Notes under the pieces: generated by a model
The model's database searches: none
The model's input: the letters and a program-made list of their open reading frames with translations, nothing else
Told to the model about the DNA's origin: nothing
Shown here: positions 54,797 through 64,000 of the stretch, piece after piece
How the letters are laid out: each line of letters opens with the position of its first letter
Position numbering within the stretch: position 1 is the first letter of the stretch
Translations under genes and position numbers: made by a program
Assembly: GCA_963575745.1 (NCBI GenBank)
Contig: CAUYUJ010009546.1
Coordinates: forward strand, 18,501 to 82,500
Direction: 5' to 3'
Length of the DNA stretch: 64,000 bases
DNA from: Prorocentrum cordatum
Lineage: Eukaryota; Sar; Dinophyceae; Prorocentrales; Prorocentraceae

Positions 54797-55530
54797 ATGA
54801 GCCTCTTGCGGAGAGGGATGCCAGACGACCAGCGCACGTGTCGAAGAATGTATGCCTTTTGCCGCGGCTCTTGGAGCGTTAAACAGGTGTTGGACAGCGA
54901 TGCCTGGCTGAGGGCGCACTTGTCGGAGGTGGTGCTTCTGGCAGAAGCCCCGCCTGAGGAAGCCCCCTCTCCTGCTCAGATGACGGCCGGGCTGGATGGT
55001 TGGCGTAGGTGTTTCAGGGGCATCGTGCTTCGAAGGACCTTCCCCGAGGTCACGTGCCTTGTTGATGTCGAGCCAGCGGAGAAGACGAATGCCACGTTGA
55101 GAGCCCCGGAAACCAGGACACCTGGCAAACCAGAATCTTTGCAAAGTCTAGCGGGATAGGCGGACAAATGGACAGGGCTTCGATCCACGGCTGCAGTCTT
55201 CTCGGACGCGCCGGCGCGCTGGTTTAGGAACGCGCCCGTGAACGGGGCCTGGATAAGTTGCAGCCGCAGTTGCTTGAGGAACTGCCTGGTGCGAAGGCCC
55301 AGCCTCAGAGCACCAGCTCCAATCACCCACCCTGAGGCTGCAGCGTGGATCGATTGCAGGCTTCCGCCGCTGCGCAGCGGGCGTGGTCAGGGCTCGCACA
55401 CGGCGGAGTGCCCGCCTGAGAGCGCGACCACCGCCCACCTCGTGAAGTCGGCGGATCTGGAGGCCAAGCTGCAGACGCAGATGCCGGGAGAGGCGCAGGC
55501 ACCGAATCAGAGCGATGCCGCCGCTTAGAG
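54797..55530 (+). pseudogene. Decayed N-terminal region of a LINE-like element
   Basis: Three frames in series look coding. 54797-55159 reads MPDDQRTCRRMYAFCRGSWS, LRRTFPEVTCLVDVEPAEKT and APETRTPGKPESLQSLAG. About 55166-55420 in another frame reads MDRASIHGCSLLGRAGALV, then, after a stop, LDKLQPQLLEELPGAKAQ. About 55438-55528 reads HLVKSADLEAKLQTQMPGEA. Helix-prone, charged content and position upstream of the coiled coil and endonuclease suggest the 5' part of the same element. No family domain is recognised, and stops and frameshifts show decay. Confidence 0.35.
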
Positions 55531-56178
55531 TGAGGCGCGGCGGACGTCGATCGTGCTGCTGTCGCCTACCGGTCGTAGCCGCGCAGCTCCTCGCTGGCGG
55601 CTTGCACCCCATGGGCCCCCCTGCTCGACAGCGACTTGGAGGCCTCACCTGGCTTGCTCCGTCGGGCTGCTTCGACTCAGAGACGCCACCCCGGAGGAGA
55701 ATCGATACCCCAAATGTCTCGCTTCTCTCAGTCCTCCTCCTCCTCCTTCCTCAACTCTCTAACCGTTCTGGCCAAAGCTGCTTTGGTGTGCAGCAGCATG
55801 CCTTCAGAACGGCGTCGTGTTGTTTCGGGCCTTCGCTCAAGACGGATTGCACACTTGACCCGGGGTCCGTGTGGTCGGTCCAACGGCCCGCTAGTCCTCT
55901 CGCATGGCGGAGTTGGCGACGCGCTTTCACTTTCAGGCGAGGGCGGTGTCAATTGACGTGCTGCGGGTTTGGGGAAGGGTGTTGGTAAGGACTCGTCTGA
56001 GTCATCTCCGCCATTCAGTGCTGATGAAAACATTCAGATCGCACTCAATGCGACAAGCTGGGGAACAATCGAGACTCGTCCGCTCATCGCGCGGCAGCAA
56101 GATATCTCCTGCAGCCTAAGTCTATGCCTGCAATGATACAAGGGTCGACTCAATTGTGATCATGGTCGTGCACGGCAC

Positions 56179-56600
56179 TTGGAGGGCAGGTTGGAGCAAG
56201 CATGTTCGCGTTATGATGCCATGGAGGCCGCCCTCTCTTCTCAGCAGCAGACGGAGGTGCAGCGCAGGGCGGAGCTCATCGAAGCAGAGGTTGAGCACGG
56301 CTCCTTGGTCAAGCGTCTTGTTGAAGCTCTGTTGGCGGAGCCTACGTGGCCTCCCAGGTTACCCGCTGAAGCTGTGTTCGGCCATCAGAAGCCGAGATCA
56401 TTCTTCGACGTGGATTTCGGTGACACGTTAAAAAGCTCCATGCGAACCCTGACTGGTCTTCCGAGGATACGGAGGCCCTGGCCAAGCGCGTCGATCAGCT
56501 CGAGTCGGGTTTCTCCGGTCTCGCGAAGTCGTTGTTCACGGGGGCTAAGCCGAACATGGACACTGCAAAGTAGGGAACTGCAGCTGCTGGTAACACCGGC
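56179..56600 (+). pseudogene. Decayed coiled-coil segment of the same LINE
   Basis: 56179-56440 reads LEQACSRYDAMEAALSSQQQ, TEVQRRAELIEAEVEHGSLV and KRLVEALLAEPTWPP, a strong coiled-coil pattern. After a frameshift near 56450, ALAKRVDQLESGFSGLAKSL then FTGAKPNMDTAK continues it, ending at a TAG near 56571, followed by an Ala/Gly-rich stretch. Similar in kind to the coiled coil at 2736-3107 but not obviously the same sequence. Confidence 0.45.
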
Positions 56601-57384
56601 GGCCGTCCAGGGACAGGAGTTTCGGGTTTGGCGAGTTCGGCTTCAGGTGCCGCGGCTGCGGAATCTGAGCCCGCAGCGCCTGCCTCCCCCTCGGCCATAC
56701 GCTGCCCAGGCCAGAGCCCATCGCGCTGTAGCTAAGGGAGGAGGCTCAGGCACGCCTCCGACTTCCCAATCCCCCTCCCCTGGGGAAACCCGGAAAAGGC
56801 TTTCCGCGGGCTTCCTCGCGCGCGTCGGTGGCTTGTCGGACCAAGGCGAGATCTACCTCGCGTTGAAGCGTTGCTCGGCGGAGTCGGCCCGAGTGAATCT
56901 TTGGCGCAAGCGTGGTTTCCCCATGCTGCTGGCCTCTGGTTCGCCTTCCAATTTGCAGTAGCATCTTCTTTCGCGCGGGCGGAAGTCCCTGCGTGCTCGT
57001 GCCGAGGCAGCGCTGGCCGTCGAGCCCGTTGCCAACCCGAGTTGTGTTCCTGCCATCCTCCGTCAGCAGGCCCTCCTTTCGCCAGTCCGTCATTGGTGTA
57101 TCCTGTGATGTCGTTGGCGAAAGTCGCGCCGCCGCAGTTGCCCTGCACCCTGAGGCGCCGCTCGTGGTTTCGTTATCCTGGGACCTTTCTGCTCCTGATT
57201 TTGGAGGCCCCAGGTGGCCGCCGACACTCTGCAACAATGTTTTCCCTGTCTCCCCCTGAGCTTCTCATCAGAACGTGCGGGCGAGGTCCACTTCGCGCCG
57301 CTGACGGCATCTCACGCTGCCCCCGCGCTCCCCACGAATTCCGCGCGCGCAGAATGCGGAATCTGCGGCGCCCGAAGTTCAGGC

Positions 57385-58030
57385 CGCCAAGGGTAACTTT
57401 TGGGGCGTGGTTCGGTCCGCGGCCGAAGGTGCTACACCGCGCGTTCTGCTTCGCAGGGAGCATCGGCCCAGGGGCGGCGAGGCCATATTTCAGGCCAGCG
57501 CCTGGCGTCTGCGTCGCGATTCGAAAAGTCCGGGGCGTCCTGCCACGGCCGTCGAGGCGAGCGACGCGTCTGGTGGCACGGCCATCCCGGTGCGCAATCG
57601 GCTTGGTTGACTCCCCGTGGACGGGGACAAGGTATTTGAGGGTCGCGGTCTGACGTGCTTGTGAAGCTTCCTGGGGCTCCTCCTCTTGTCGCGTCCTGCG
57701 TGCCTGTTTCGCGCGGAAGGCTTGCCCGACCGTGTCCATATTCTTCTACCATACTTGGGTTCCCCTTTGTCTCGCCAGGTCAAGCCCTGGGTCCTCGGAG
57801 CGGATGTCATTTTTGAAACTCGAAACCTGGAGGGCTCGAAGTTTGTCGCGGAGCTTCTCGGGTGCCTTGTTTGGCCTGAAATGCGCGCCGACGATTTCGC
57901 TGCTCCGCCAACCACGATTGATTGATTTGAGCGTGGAAGTTTCGTCCGCTTTGGAGGGTGACTCGAGGACCCGTATTTGGGCCCAAACGGATTGATCGCT
58001 GGGTGCTCGACGGCCACAATCTTCATTCGC
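57385..58030 (+). pseudogene. Decayed LINE endonuclease (EEP-like) domain
   Basis: 57385-57610 reads GNFWGVVRSAAEGATPRVLL, RREHRPRGGEAIFQASAWRL and ASGGTAIPVRNRLG. After a frameshift, 57686-57925 reads FRAEGLPDRVHILLPYLG, KPWVLGADVIFETRNLEGSK and TTID. The series (E-H-R, SGGTA.-.VR, GEGL-like, W.LGAD.....P/T..L, TTID) follows the endonuclease/exonuclease/phosphatase layout. The GDFN/GADWN motif reads GADVI, so the metal-binding Asn is gone. Two or more indels. Together with the RNase H at 59.2 kb it outlines one + strand LINE. Confidence 0.5.
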
Positions 58031-59190
58031 GTCTAGTGCGTCGATGGTCATGATCGACTGGTCCGCTCTCCACGTCTGGATCTAGATGCGTGCATTGACG
58101 ACCATTGCCCATGAGCCACAGGTCTTGGCGCCAAAGTTATTATGTGAGTCGTCGGAGGGGCTAAACAGGTCGACCACGTTGTGAGGCAGGTCGCTGGCTT
58201 TACCAACACACATGAAAATGCGGCGTTGGCTTCCAGGTTTGAGCAAATCGGCGCCTGGGTTTCCAAGGCACTGGAGCACCTTGGCGGCGGGCTGAAAGTC
58301 TTCGGCTGTCAACCAAGGCGTGGACTGCACTGCTGAACGTTCAGTCAACGTTGCTGGCCGCTCGACCATGTTGTCGAGTTGCATCGCGGACGCCTCGCCA
58401 GCCGCCAGGCGCCTTGCTCGGCAGTCCAGTGTCCTCAAGTGATCTTCAATGCTGAAAGTCTACTCCGCAGATGCTCTGGCGGGGGCCTCGTGCGGCTCAG
58501 AGATCGCAGGCGCTAGTGACTACGACCTTCGTGTGCCGCTGCTGCGCGTTTTCTTGTCGCGACCGGCCAGCCAGCTAGGGCCCCTGACCATTGTTGCCAT
58601 CCTCGACGAGTGCCCTACCTGGGGGCGGCCGTGGCGCCGAGCTCGAGATGGAGCAAAGAGATGTGGAGCTCTCAGTCTTGCGCTTGCGCGTCGGCCCTCA
58701 GTCTCCCAACCCTGCGTCAGGCCCGCATTGTAGCCTTCAGCCCCGACAGCTGCTCCTGGCGTCGGGTTGCTGGCCCCATTGTTGCCCCTCGCATGTCGCT
58801 CGTCCGCGTCGGATGGCACATTGCTGACTGTTTCGCGATTGTCCGTGACTTCGGCTCTCATGTTTTTTTATTGATTTTTCCCCTGTATTCGCCGCGGGCA
58901 TCTGAGGATGTTCGAGCATGATTCGGGGGGAAGCGGAGAAAAAGTTCAGGATGTGCTGCGCTGTTGTCAAAGCCAGCATATCTCGGACGTCCAAGCGCTG
59001 CACTCCGCTCCAGGAACCTTGGATGCGAGCCTTTACGACGGAGGTTTTTTGGGGGGGGCGATCGTGCTGACAGGATGGGCTATCGCGCGTGCCCTGATGG
59101 TTCCTTCTGCGGTGAAAGGGATGCGTTGTTACTCGAGCGCTGAGAACACCATCGCCCCCCAATCGTCGCCGACCGTCTGGAGGCTGCGAG
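58031..59190 (+). pseudogene. LINE inter-domain region; no RT core seen
   Basis: A coding-like piece near 58185-58330 reads VVRQVAGFTNTHENAALASR and FEQIGAWVSKALEHLGGGLK. From 58440 to 59190 frames remain partly open but I find no F/YADD box or other reverse transcriptase motif, and the space between endonuclease and RNase H is too short for an RT domain. A deletion of the RT is inferred. Confidence 0.35.
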
Positions 59191-59197
59191 GCAGCCC

Positions 59198-59885
59198 GTG
59201 GTCGACGCGGCTCTGTCAGGTAAGGCGTCTGGCGACCGCGATGCCCCATTCGTCTTTGTTCCTGGCGCCTGTCGGCATCCCGCGGGCAAGTCTCCCGAGC
59301 CCCTCAGCGAGGCCAACGATTCTCCCAGACTCGCGCGGCACAGGTCTGTTGATTCCACTGATGCGGATCCGTTGGGGGACATGTTCGTCGACGGCTCTTG
59401 CGCCAGGCATGCGGTGCGCGGGCTCTCTCATTTTGCCAGCTCTGTCTGCGTGGCTGACCCGTCGGGGGAGCTCGCGGCTGAGCTCGGCGCCCCCGCGTGG
59501 GGCTCTTAACACTCAGACCCTCCCCAAGGGGCCGAGCTCAGTGCCCGCCCCTGGGCCCACGTCCTGCACAGGAGCTGCGAGGGCTCCCGCGGGTTTTCGG
59601 ATGGCAGCAACGTGGCCAATACTGCCGCGCGTGTTTCCAAGCCGAGCGGTTCTCGCCTAAGTGCCATGCGTGTCGGACCCTTTTGGCAACGCTATGTTCA
59701 GCAGCCTACGGTGGTCTCCTGTACCGAGGTGGCTGCGCGCCTGTCTTTGGAGGAGGAGTGCACTGGCGATAAAGAGCGTCGGCTTAGATGCGGTGGCAAT
59801 CACGCCGACATCGGGGCCAAGCATGCCGTCAACCTTTACCCTTCGCCTAGGAATGTGTTTGACGTCGCCGACGAACAAGTTTGAT
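59198..59885 (+). pseudogene. Decayed LINE RNase H domain
   Basis: Frame 59198-59509 contains DADPLGDMFVDGSCARHAV, the first catalytic Asp strand of RNase H (xFVDGS), and continues SVCVADPSGELAAELGAPAW. After a stop and frameshift, QGAELSARPWAHVLHRSCEG supplies the catalytic Glu helix, and FSDGSNVANTAARVSK the second Asp (usually SDCSNV). The last piece, 59750-59885, reads CGGNHADIGAKHAVNLYPSP, matching the C-terminal GN..AD..AK block. Order and spacing fit RNase H1-type domains of LINEs. The stop and frame changes make it non-functional. Confidence 0.6.
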
Positions 59886-60450
59886 TTGCTCGTGCGACTG
59901 TTTGACTTGCTGCCACTGTCGTGTGCCACTGGAGTTTAGCGCGGGGCTCCTGATGCTCGCGTGGCTCAGCATGTCGGGCACGGGTGGCAGTTTTGGTTTG
60001 GAGTCTGACGCTCTGCTGTCTGTCTGAGAGGATGTAGGAGCAGTGGGCGTCCTCGGCCTGGGAAGTGCGTGCCCCCAGGATTCGAGGCTGCAGGCTTCAA
60101 GCTTAGACGCTTTGGGGCACGAGACGGTTGCCTCTGACTGCTCTGACCATTCTGTGTTTTTCATCTGTGTCCGATGCGAATTTCATACGCCGGGGGCCCG
60201 CGCCTGAGGCCTGGCGGCCGAGTGCGTGACCCCCCGGACCAGAGCTGCCCATCACGTTTGGGAAGCTCTGCTCAAAGGCAGGCGTCTTCACTGCAGCCGG
60301 CAGAAGCACAGGGTTTCCGTGGACACGTGTTCGTTGATGCGATGCCTCAATATCTGAGTTGTTTCTGATTCGCCTTCGTCGGAGCCAGCTGCGTCGAGTG
60401 CTGGCCCTGCTATGCCCGTGCAGTCGGAGGCTTGGCCCCCTGGCCCAGTG
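59886..60450 (+). pseudogene. LINE C-terminal extension, decayed
   Basis: After RNase H, one frame near 60150-60330 reads FFICVRCEFHTPGAR, DPPDQSCPSRLGSSAQ and SSLQPAEAQGFRGHVFVDAM. C-x2-C followed by a later Cys suggests a small zinc-binding tail, as in some LINEs, but this is a guess. Confidence 0.3.
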
Positions 60451-61027
60451 CACTTACCTGCGAAGGGCCACCCAGCCGGGGGTCTCTGGACCAGGTCTCG
60501 AGGGGCACCCTGCGACACCCGCGGCCGCCGCAGCTGCCTGCTCTGGAGAGCAGCTGCTTCTGATTGACGGCAGGGGCTCGTCTGCTCCACCCCTGGTGCG
60601 GCCGTCACGCAACCAGGCTTGCCCGTCGCCCGGGCGCGTTGGCCTCGAGGCTCCCGCACTGGTCGACGGCAGGGGCTCGTCTGCTCCAGCCTGGTGTGTC
60701 CGAAATGCCGCCAGGTTGGCCCTACAGCTGCGCCGTGCTCTGCTGCAGGTCTTTAGTCAGAGTGCGTCGCACTGCCAGGGTTGCTTTTTTGATTTCACAT
60801 GCTGCACCCCCCTCCGTTGCAGCAGTGCCAGCCTGCCAATCTTATCAGGCAGCAGGCGGCGAGGGTGCGGAGTTCCAAAAAAGTCCTCTCCTCCCTGGCC
60901 TCATATTCTCCTCCCCCGTCTCCCTCTGCTCCTCTTCTCCCTCCCCGCTTTCGCCCCACTCCCCTCCTTCTCCTCTATCCTCCACTGTCTCCCCGCCTTT
61001 GCCGCCCGCCGCCCATGTCTTCTTCCC
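60451..61027. other. Spacer with one direct repeat
   Basis: GACGGCAGGGGCTCGTCTGC occurs twice, near 60565 and 60665, about 100 bp apart. 60880-61010 is pyrimidine-rich. No gene. Confidence 0.4.
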
Positions 61028-61161
61028 CCCCCTGACCTTCCAGGAAGGCTGAAAAGTAGCACCAGGACGTCGACTTTCAAATTGCTTTCGAGGTCTTCGG
61101 CAGACCAAATCGGTTTCTAGGTCTGGAGGGCCACTCAGAATCACCCTGGAAGGTCAGGGGG
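61028..61161. mobile_element. Inverted-repeat element with 17-bp perfect ends
   Basis: CCCCCTGACCTTCCAGG at 61028-61044 and its exact complement at 61145-61161 bound 134 bp. Single copy in the window. MITE-like. Confidence 0.6.
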
Positions 61162-61199
61162 CCCACTCCCTCCCTCCCCGCCTTCCACCACTCCTCCCC

Positions 61200-61575
61200 T
61201 GACGGGCAGCTGTCCACCTCCCGGTTCGCGTCGGTTGGCCGGGGCCCGAGAACGCCCCACGGATCGCAGGGCCCAGGGCCCGAAGGTGCAGGGGACCAGA
61301 AGCGCACCATCCGTTCGAAGTGTGTGTGCATCCAGCCAGGCGACCCCGGCCATGAACCGCAGGCGTGCCCGGGGCCGCCGCCCGCGTCGTTGGCGCCGCC
61401 AGCAGGGGCCCCTTCGCTGCCGCCGCCCGAGCCGCCCGTCGAGCCGCCAGCCGAGCCGGAGGCAGAGAAGCCGCCGGCGGCGGAGGCACCAGCGGGGCCG
61501 GCAGCGGAGGCATCGGAGGCTCGGGTCGGGGCGCAATCCAGACCCCCTCGAGTCATTAACAAAATCATGACGTAC
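61200..61575 (+). CDS. Exon-like Pro/Ala-rich frame with degenerate zinc knuckle
   Basis: A stop-free frame reads GAGDQKRTIRSKCVCIQPGD then PGHEPQACPGPPPASL, followed by a Pro/Ala/Glu-rich tail. CxxPGDPGHxxxxCP fits the CxxCGxxGHxxxxCP zinc knuckle of Gag and nucleic-acid-binding proteins except that the second Cys is Pro. Third positions are G/C-rich. The coding look ends near 61555. It may be a gag remnant or a host exon. Confidence 0.3.
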
Positions 61576-62290
61576 ACGCTGGTCGTTGAAACCAGCTATC
61601 TTTGGATGTCGAGATCCCAATGTAGTCCGAGCGCCTTCCTACTTCAAGAGTCGATATGTGCTTGCTGCGTGGTGTTATTCTCTGGGAGGGCCTGAGCCAA
61701 ATCTACTTTCTCCGTCTTTCTACTTCATGTTTTCTCCCACTCCTTCCGACCGGCGTGTACGGTGCACCGCTACGTTCGGCCTGTGGGAGCCCTTACGGGG
61801 CCTCGGGGCTGTCGAACAATGGGTCAGGATGAAACACTTGTCACGGGGAAGGACCGCCCGCCCAGCCCCCGCCTCTCTCCGGGCTTGCTGATTAGTTTCC
61901 TCTTCTATCTTATATTTCTCATTCGATCTTGATCGGAGTCAGGATGAGAGGTGGCTCAAATGGGGGTCGGCATTCGGAACAAAAATCGTGGTGTCGAAGG
62001 TCTGGGGCCGGCGGCCGAGGCACCGTTGGCTCTCAGCCGCGCGCAGGTGGGGTTAGGGGGGAGGGGGAAGGTCTCTTGGACGGCGCGGGCCGTGCCTTGA
62101 TTATATATATATATGTGTGTACATATATATGTGTATATATATGTACATATCGCTTGTGTATATATATATATATACATGTGCACAAATCTACCAATCGACA
62201 ACTCAATACATATATCAAATATGAACACAAACATACATGAAGAGGCCCCCCGCCCCAGGGCTCCGCCCACTGCGTTATCATTTCCGGCAA
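61576..62290. other. Spacer
   Basis: Holds a reverse copy of the CATCCC-GTCGT repeat (61785-61850) and (TA)n/ATGTGTATATAT runs at 62100-62180. No gene. Confidence 0.45.
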
Positions 62291-62294
62291 ATCC

Positions 62295-62790
62295 CCAGTA
62301 CCACCTTCCCGGGGGTCCAACAGAGCTCCCGGAGAGCCTGAAGACGGCTCAAGACGCCCCTAAGACAGCCCAAGAGAGCCCCAAGGCTGTCCAAGCCGGC
62401 CCCCCGACGGCCCTGGAAGCCCCCCAAAGCATTCAAGATCACCCCAAGAGGCTTGCAACAGTGTCCCAAGAGCTCCGAGGATGCCTTCGAGAGGCCAAAG
62501 TCCTTGAAGAACCTAAGGACAATTCATGTTTGCCTGTTCTCTCGTACTTCCGCCTCTGACACGCGTCCGAGGCTTGCGCAAGCTCCCCAAGGGAGCCCCA
62601 AGAGGTCCCCAAGAGGCGTCCCGAGCGGCAAGAGGCTCCCATGACGCCCGCAGGGGTACCACCGAGGCCCCAAGACGCTCCGGGCAGGTCCCAACGATCT
62701 CGCAGGAGCCGCCCCGCAGGCACCCAGGTAGCGCCGGAGAGGGCCCCGAGAGGCCCTCAAGAGCTCCCAAGGGGCCCCAAGGATAACTCC
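62295..62790 (-). repeat. CTTGG array, inverted
   Basis: CCCCAAGA and CCAAGAG words every 10-12 bp on + (CTTGG on -). A diverged internal motif on - lies near 62490-62570. Confidence 0.65.
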
Positions 62791-62794
62791 AAGA

Positions 62795-63005
62795 TGCCCT
62801 CAAGAACCGCTCGGATCCCATCTTGGGGGCATATTGGAGCGCTCTTGGGGTGCATGCGCAAGCCTCGGAAGCGTGTCGGAGGCGGAACTGTGAGAACCGC
62901 AAAACGTAATTGTCATTTGTTGTTGCAAGGATGTTGTCCTATCGAGGACTTTCCTGGAGGTCTTCGGGGACTCTAGGAGGCCTCTTTGGGCGATCTTGGG
63001 AGCGG
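62795..63005 (+). repeat. CTTGG array, + orientation
   Basis: Starts right after the inverted array with CATCTTGGGGG words and a diverged internal motif (62878-62950), so the two arrays are back to back. Confidence 0.6.
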
Positions 63006-64000
63006 TTTCCCTAACATCATTTTTTCAAGTTCGCCCATCCCCTTCGGTTCCCTCCTGACCCACGCTTTGGCGTGCCCCAGGATGCGTTTCCGTTTCTCTC
63101 ATCCCTCGCTGTCCGTTCTCCATGGTCTCTCTCTCTCTCTTTCTCATGTTCTTGGTCTCCTCCGTCTCCCATTTCCAAATTTCTCCTCCCTCTCCTCCTC
63201 CTCCTCCCCGCTGCGTCATTTTCCCTCACTCTTCCTCGTCACCCCTTCACACCTTCCTGTTTCCGCCTCCCTCATGCGTTACCGTCTCCCTCCTCCCTCA
63301 TCCTCACTTCTCCTTCACTCTTTCCTCCCTCCGCCGCCCTCACACAGCATCCTGCCCCAAAGTGGTAGGAGGCCGAGCTTGAAGAAAAGAGGGGCATCCT
63401 TCAATTTCATGTTTCAAGGCCGACCCTAATTGACATGTTGAGCTTAGACGCCAAGGGCCCCGAGGCCCCTGAGGCGCGCCCCAGAAGTCCCAAGAGACAA
63501 CCAGGCGACCCCACCAAAAACCGACGATACCTCACGCCCAGAAACCCCCAAGAGCCCTCCAAGAACATTCCCCAAAGGCATCCAAAGAGACTCTCAGCAT
63601 GGTTTTCTCAGGCTGTTGGGAGCTCTGGGCATACCCCCGTCGGCTGCCCTGGGTCCTCCACGTGGTTGCCTAGCGCGGCTTCCTGGAGCCTTCCTGGGCG
63701 CCTGCCAGACAACTGCTGGGGTGAGTCGCCCTCCACGCATACCTATGGCGCGAAGTCGTGTTGGTTCTCGCCTCCATTAGAAGAGTGAGCCGCGTCATCT
63801 GCCTGGTACCGCATGTTGTGCAACATCTTAACGCTTCCCAGAAGGCACAGTACGACATAAGGGCTCCCCAAGGCCGCGCCCGATACGGCTTGGACGAACC
63901 TTGACAGCCCTTAGATGGTTTGAGATGCCCCAAATCACTGGCCTCCAGGGATTCCAAGGGACCACCGTAACACCTCCGAGCTAGTCTCATGGCTCGCGAA
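63006..64000. other. Terminal spacer
   Basis: 63070-63350 is polypyrimidine-rich; 63430-63600 has sparse CCCAAGAG words (inverted CTTGG type); the rest is unique-looking without a supported gene. Confidence 0.4.

Overview
The window looks like repeat-dominated nuclear DNA of a large-genome eukaryote, most likely a core dinoflagellate (inference). The grounds are GC-rich sequence with very GC-rich third codon positions in exon-like pieces, decayed LINE and Ty1/copia proteins of a kind I associate with dinoflagellate genomes, a very high density of simple repeats, and a satellite built around TTTAGGG/CCCTAAA. There are no bacterial operons, Shine-Dalgarno sites, tRNAs, rRNAs or CRISPR arrays. 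I found no intact protein-coding gene; most long open frames are translations of microsatellites or tandem repeats.

Layout. 0-3.1 kb: two decayed LINE pieces meeting tail to tail, a C-terminal RNase H-like part on the + strand and an endonuclease part on the - strand. 3.3-5.7 kb: a TG-repeat tract, a possible host exon on the - strand, and a frameshifted copia reverse transcriptase/RNase H. 5.7-12.9 kb: compound microsatellites and minisatellites and the first fold-back elements. 10.3-11.4, 13.0-16.0, 29.4-29.7, 49.0-51.1 and 62.3-63.0 kb: a composite repeat made of CTTGG-phased arrays with a conserved motif of about 80 bp inside. 16-49 kb: a mosaic of GGA/TCC, GTC, ATC, AAC and GAT tracts, several tandem satellites and many short inverted-repeat elements. 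51-54 kb: fold-back elements and low-complexity DNA. 54.4-60.4 kb: the most gene-like part, with one exon-like domain and a decayed LINE that has coiled-coil, endonuclease and RNase H pieces but no visible reverse transcriptase core. 61-64 kb: a short inverted-repeat element, an exon-like frame with a degenerate zinc knuckle, and more CTTGG repeats.

The most interesting material is non-coding. At least eight different families of short (about 75-240 bp) elements with inverted ends are present, several in two to eight copies. The best is a family of at least six copies that can fold into an outer stem carrying two consecutive GC-rich hairpins, like a three-way junction. No transposase was seen for any of them. 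All product names rest on motif reading by eye; nothing was checked against a database.
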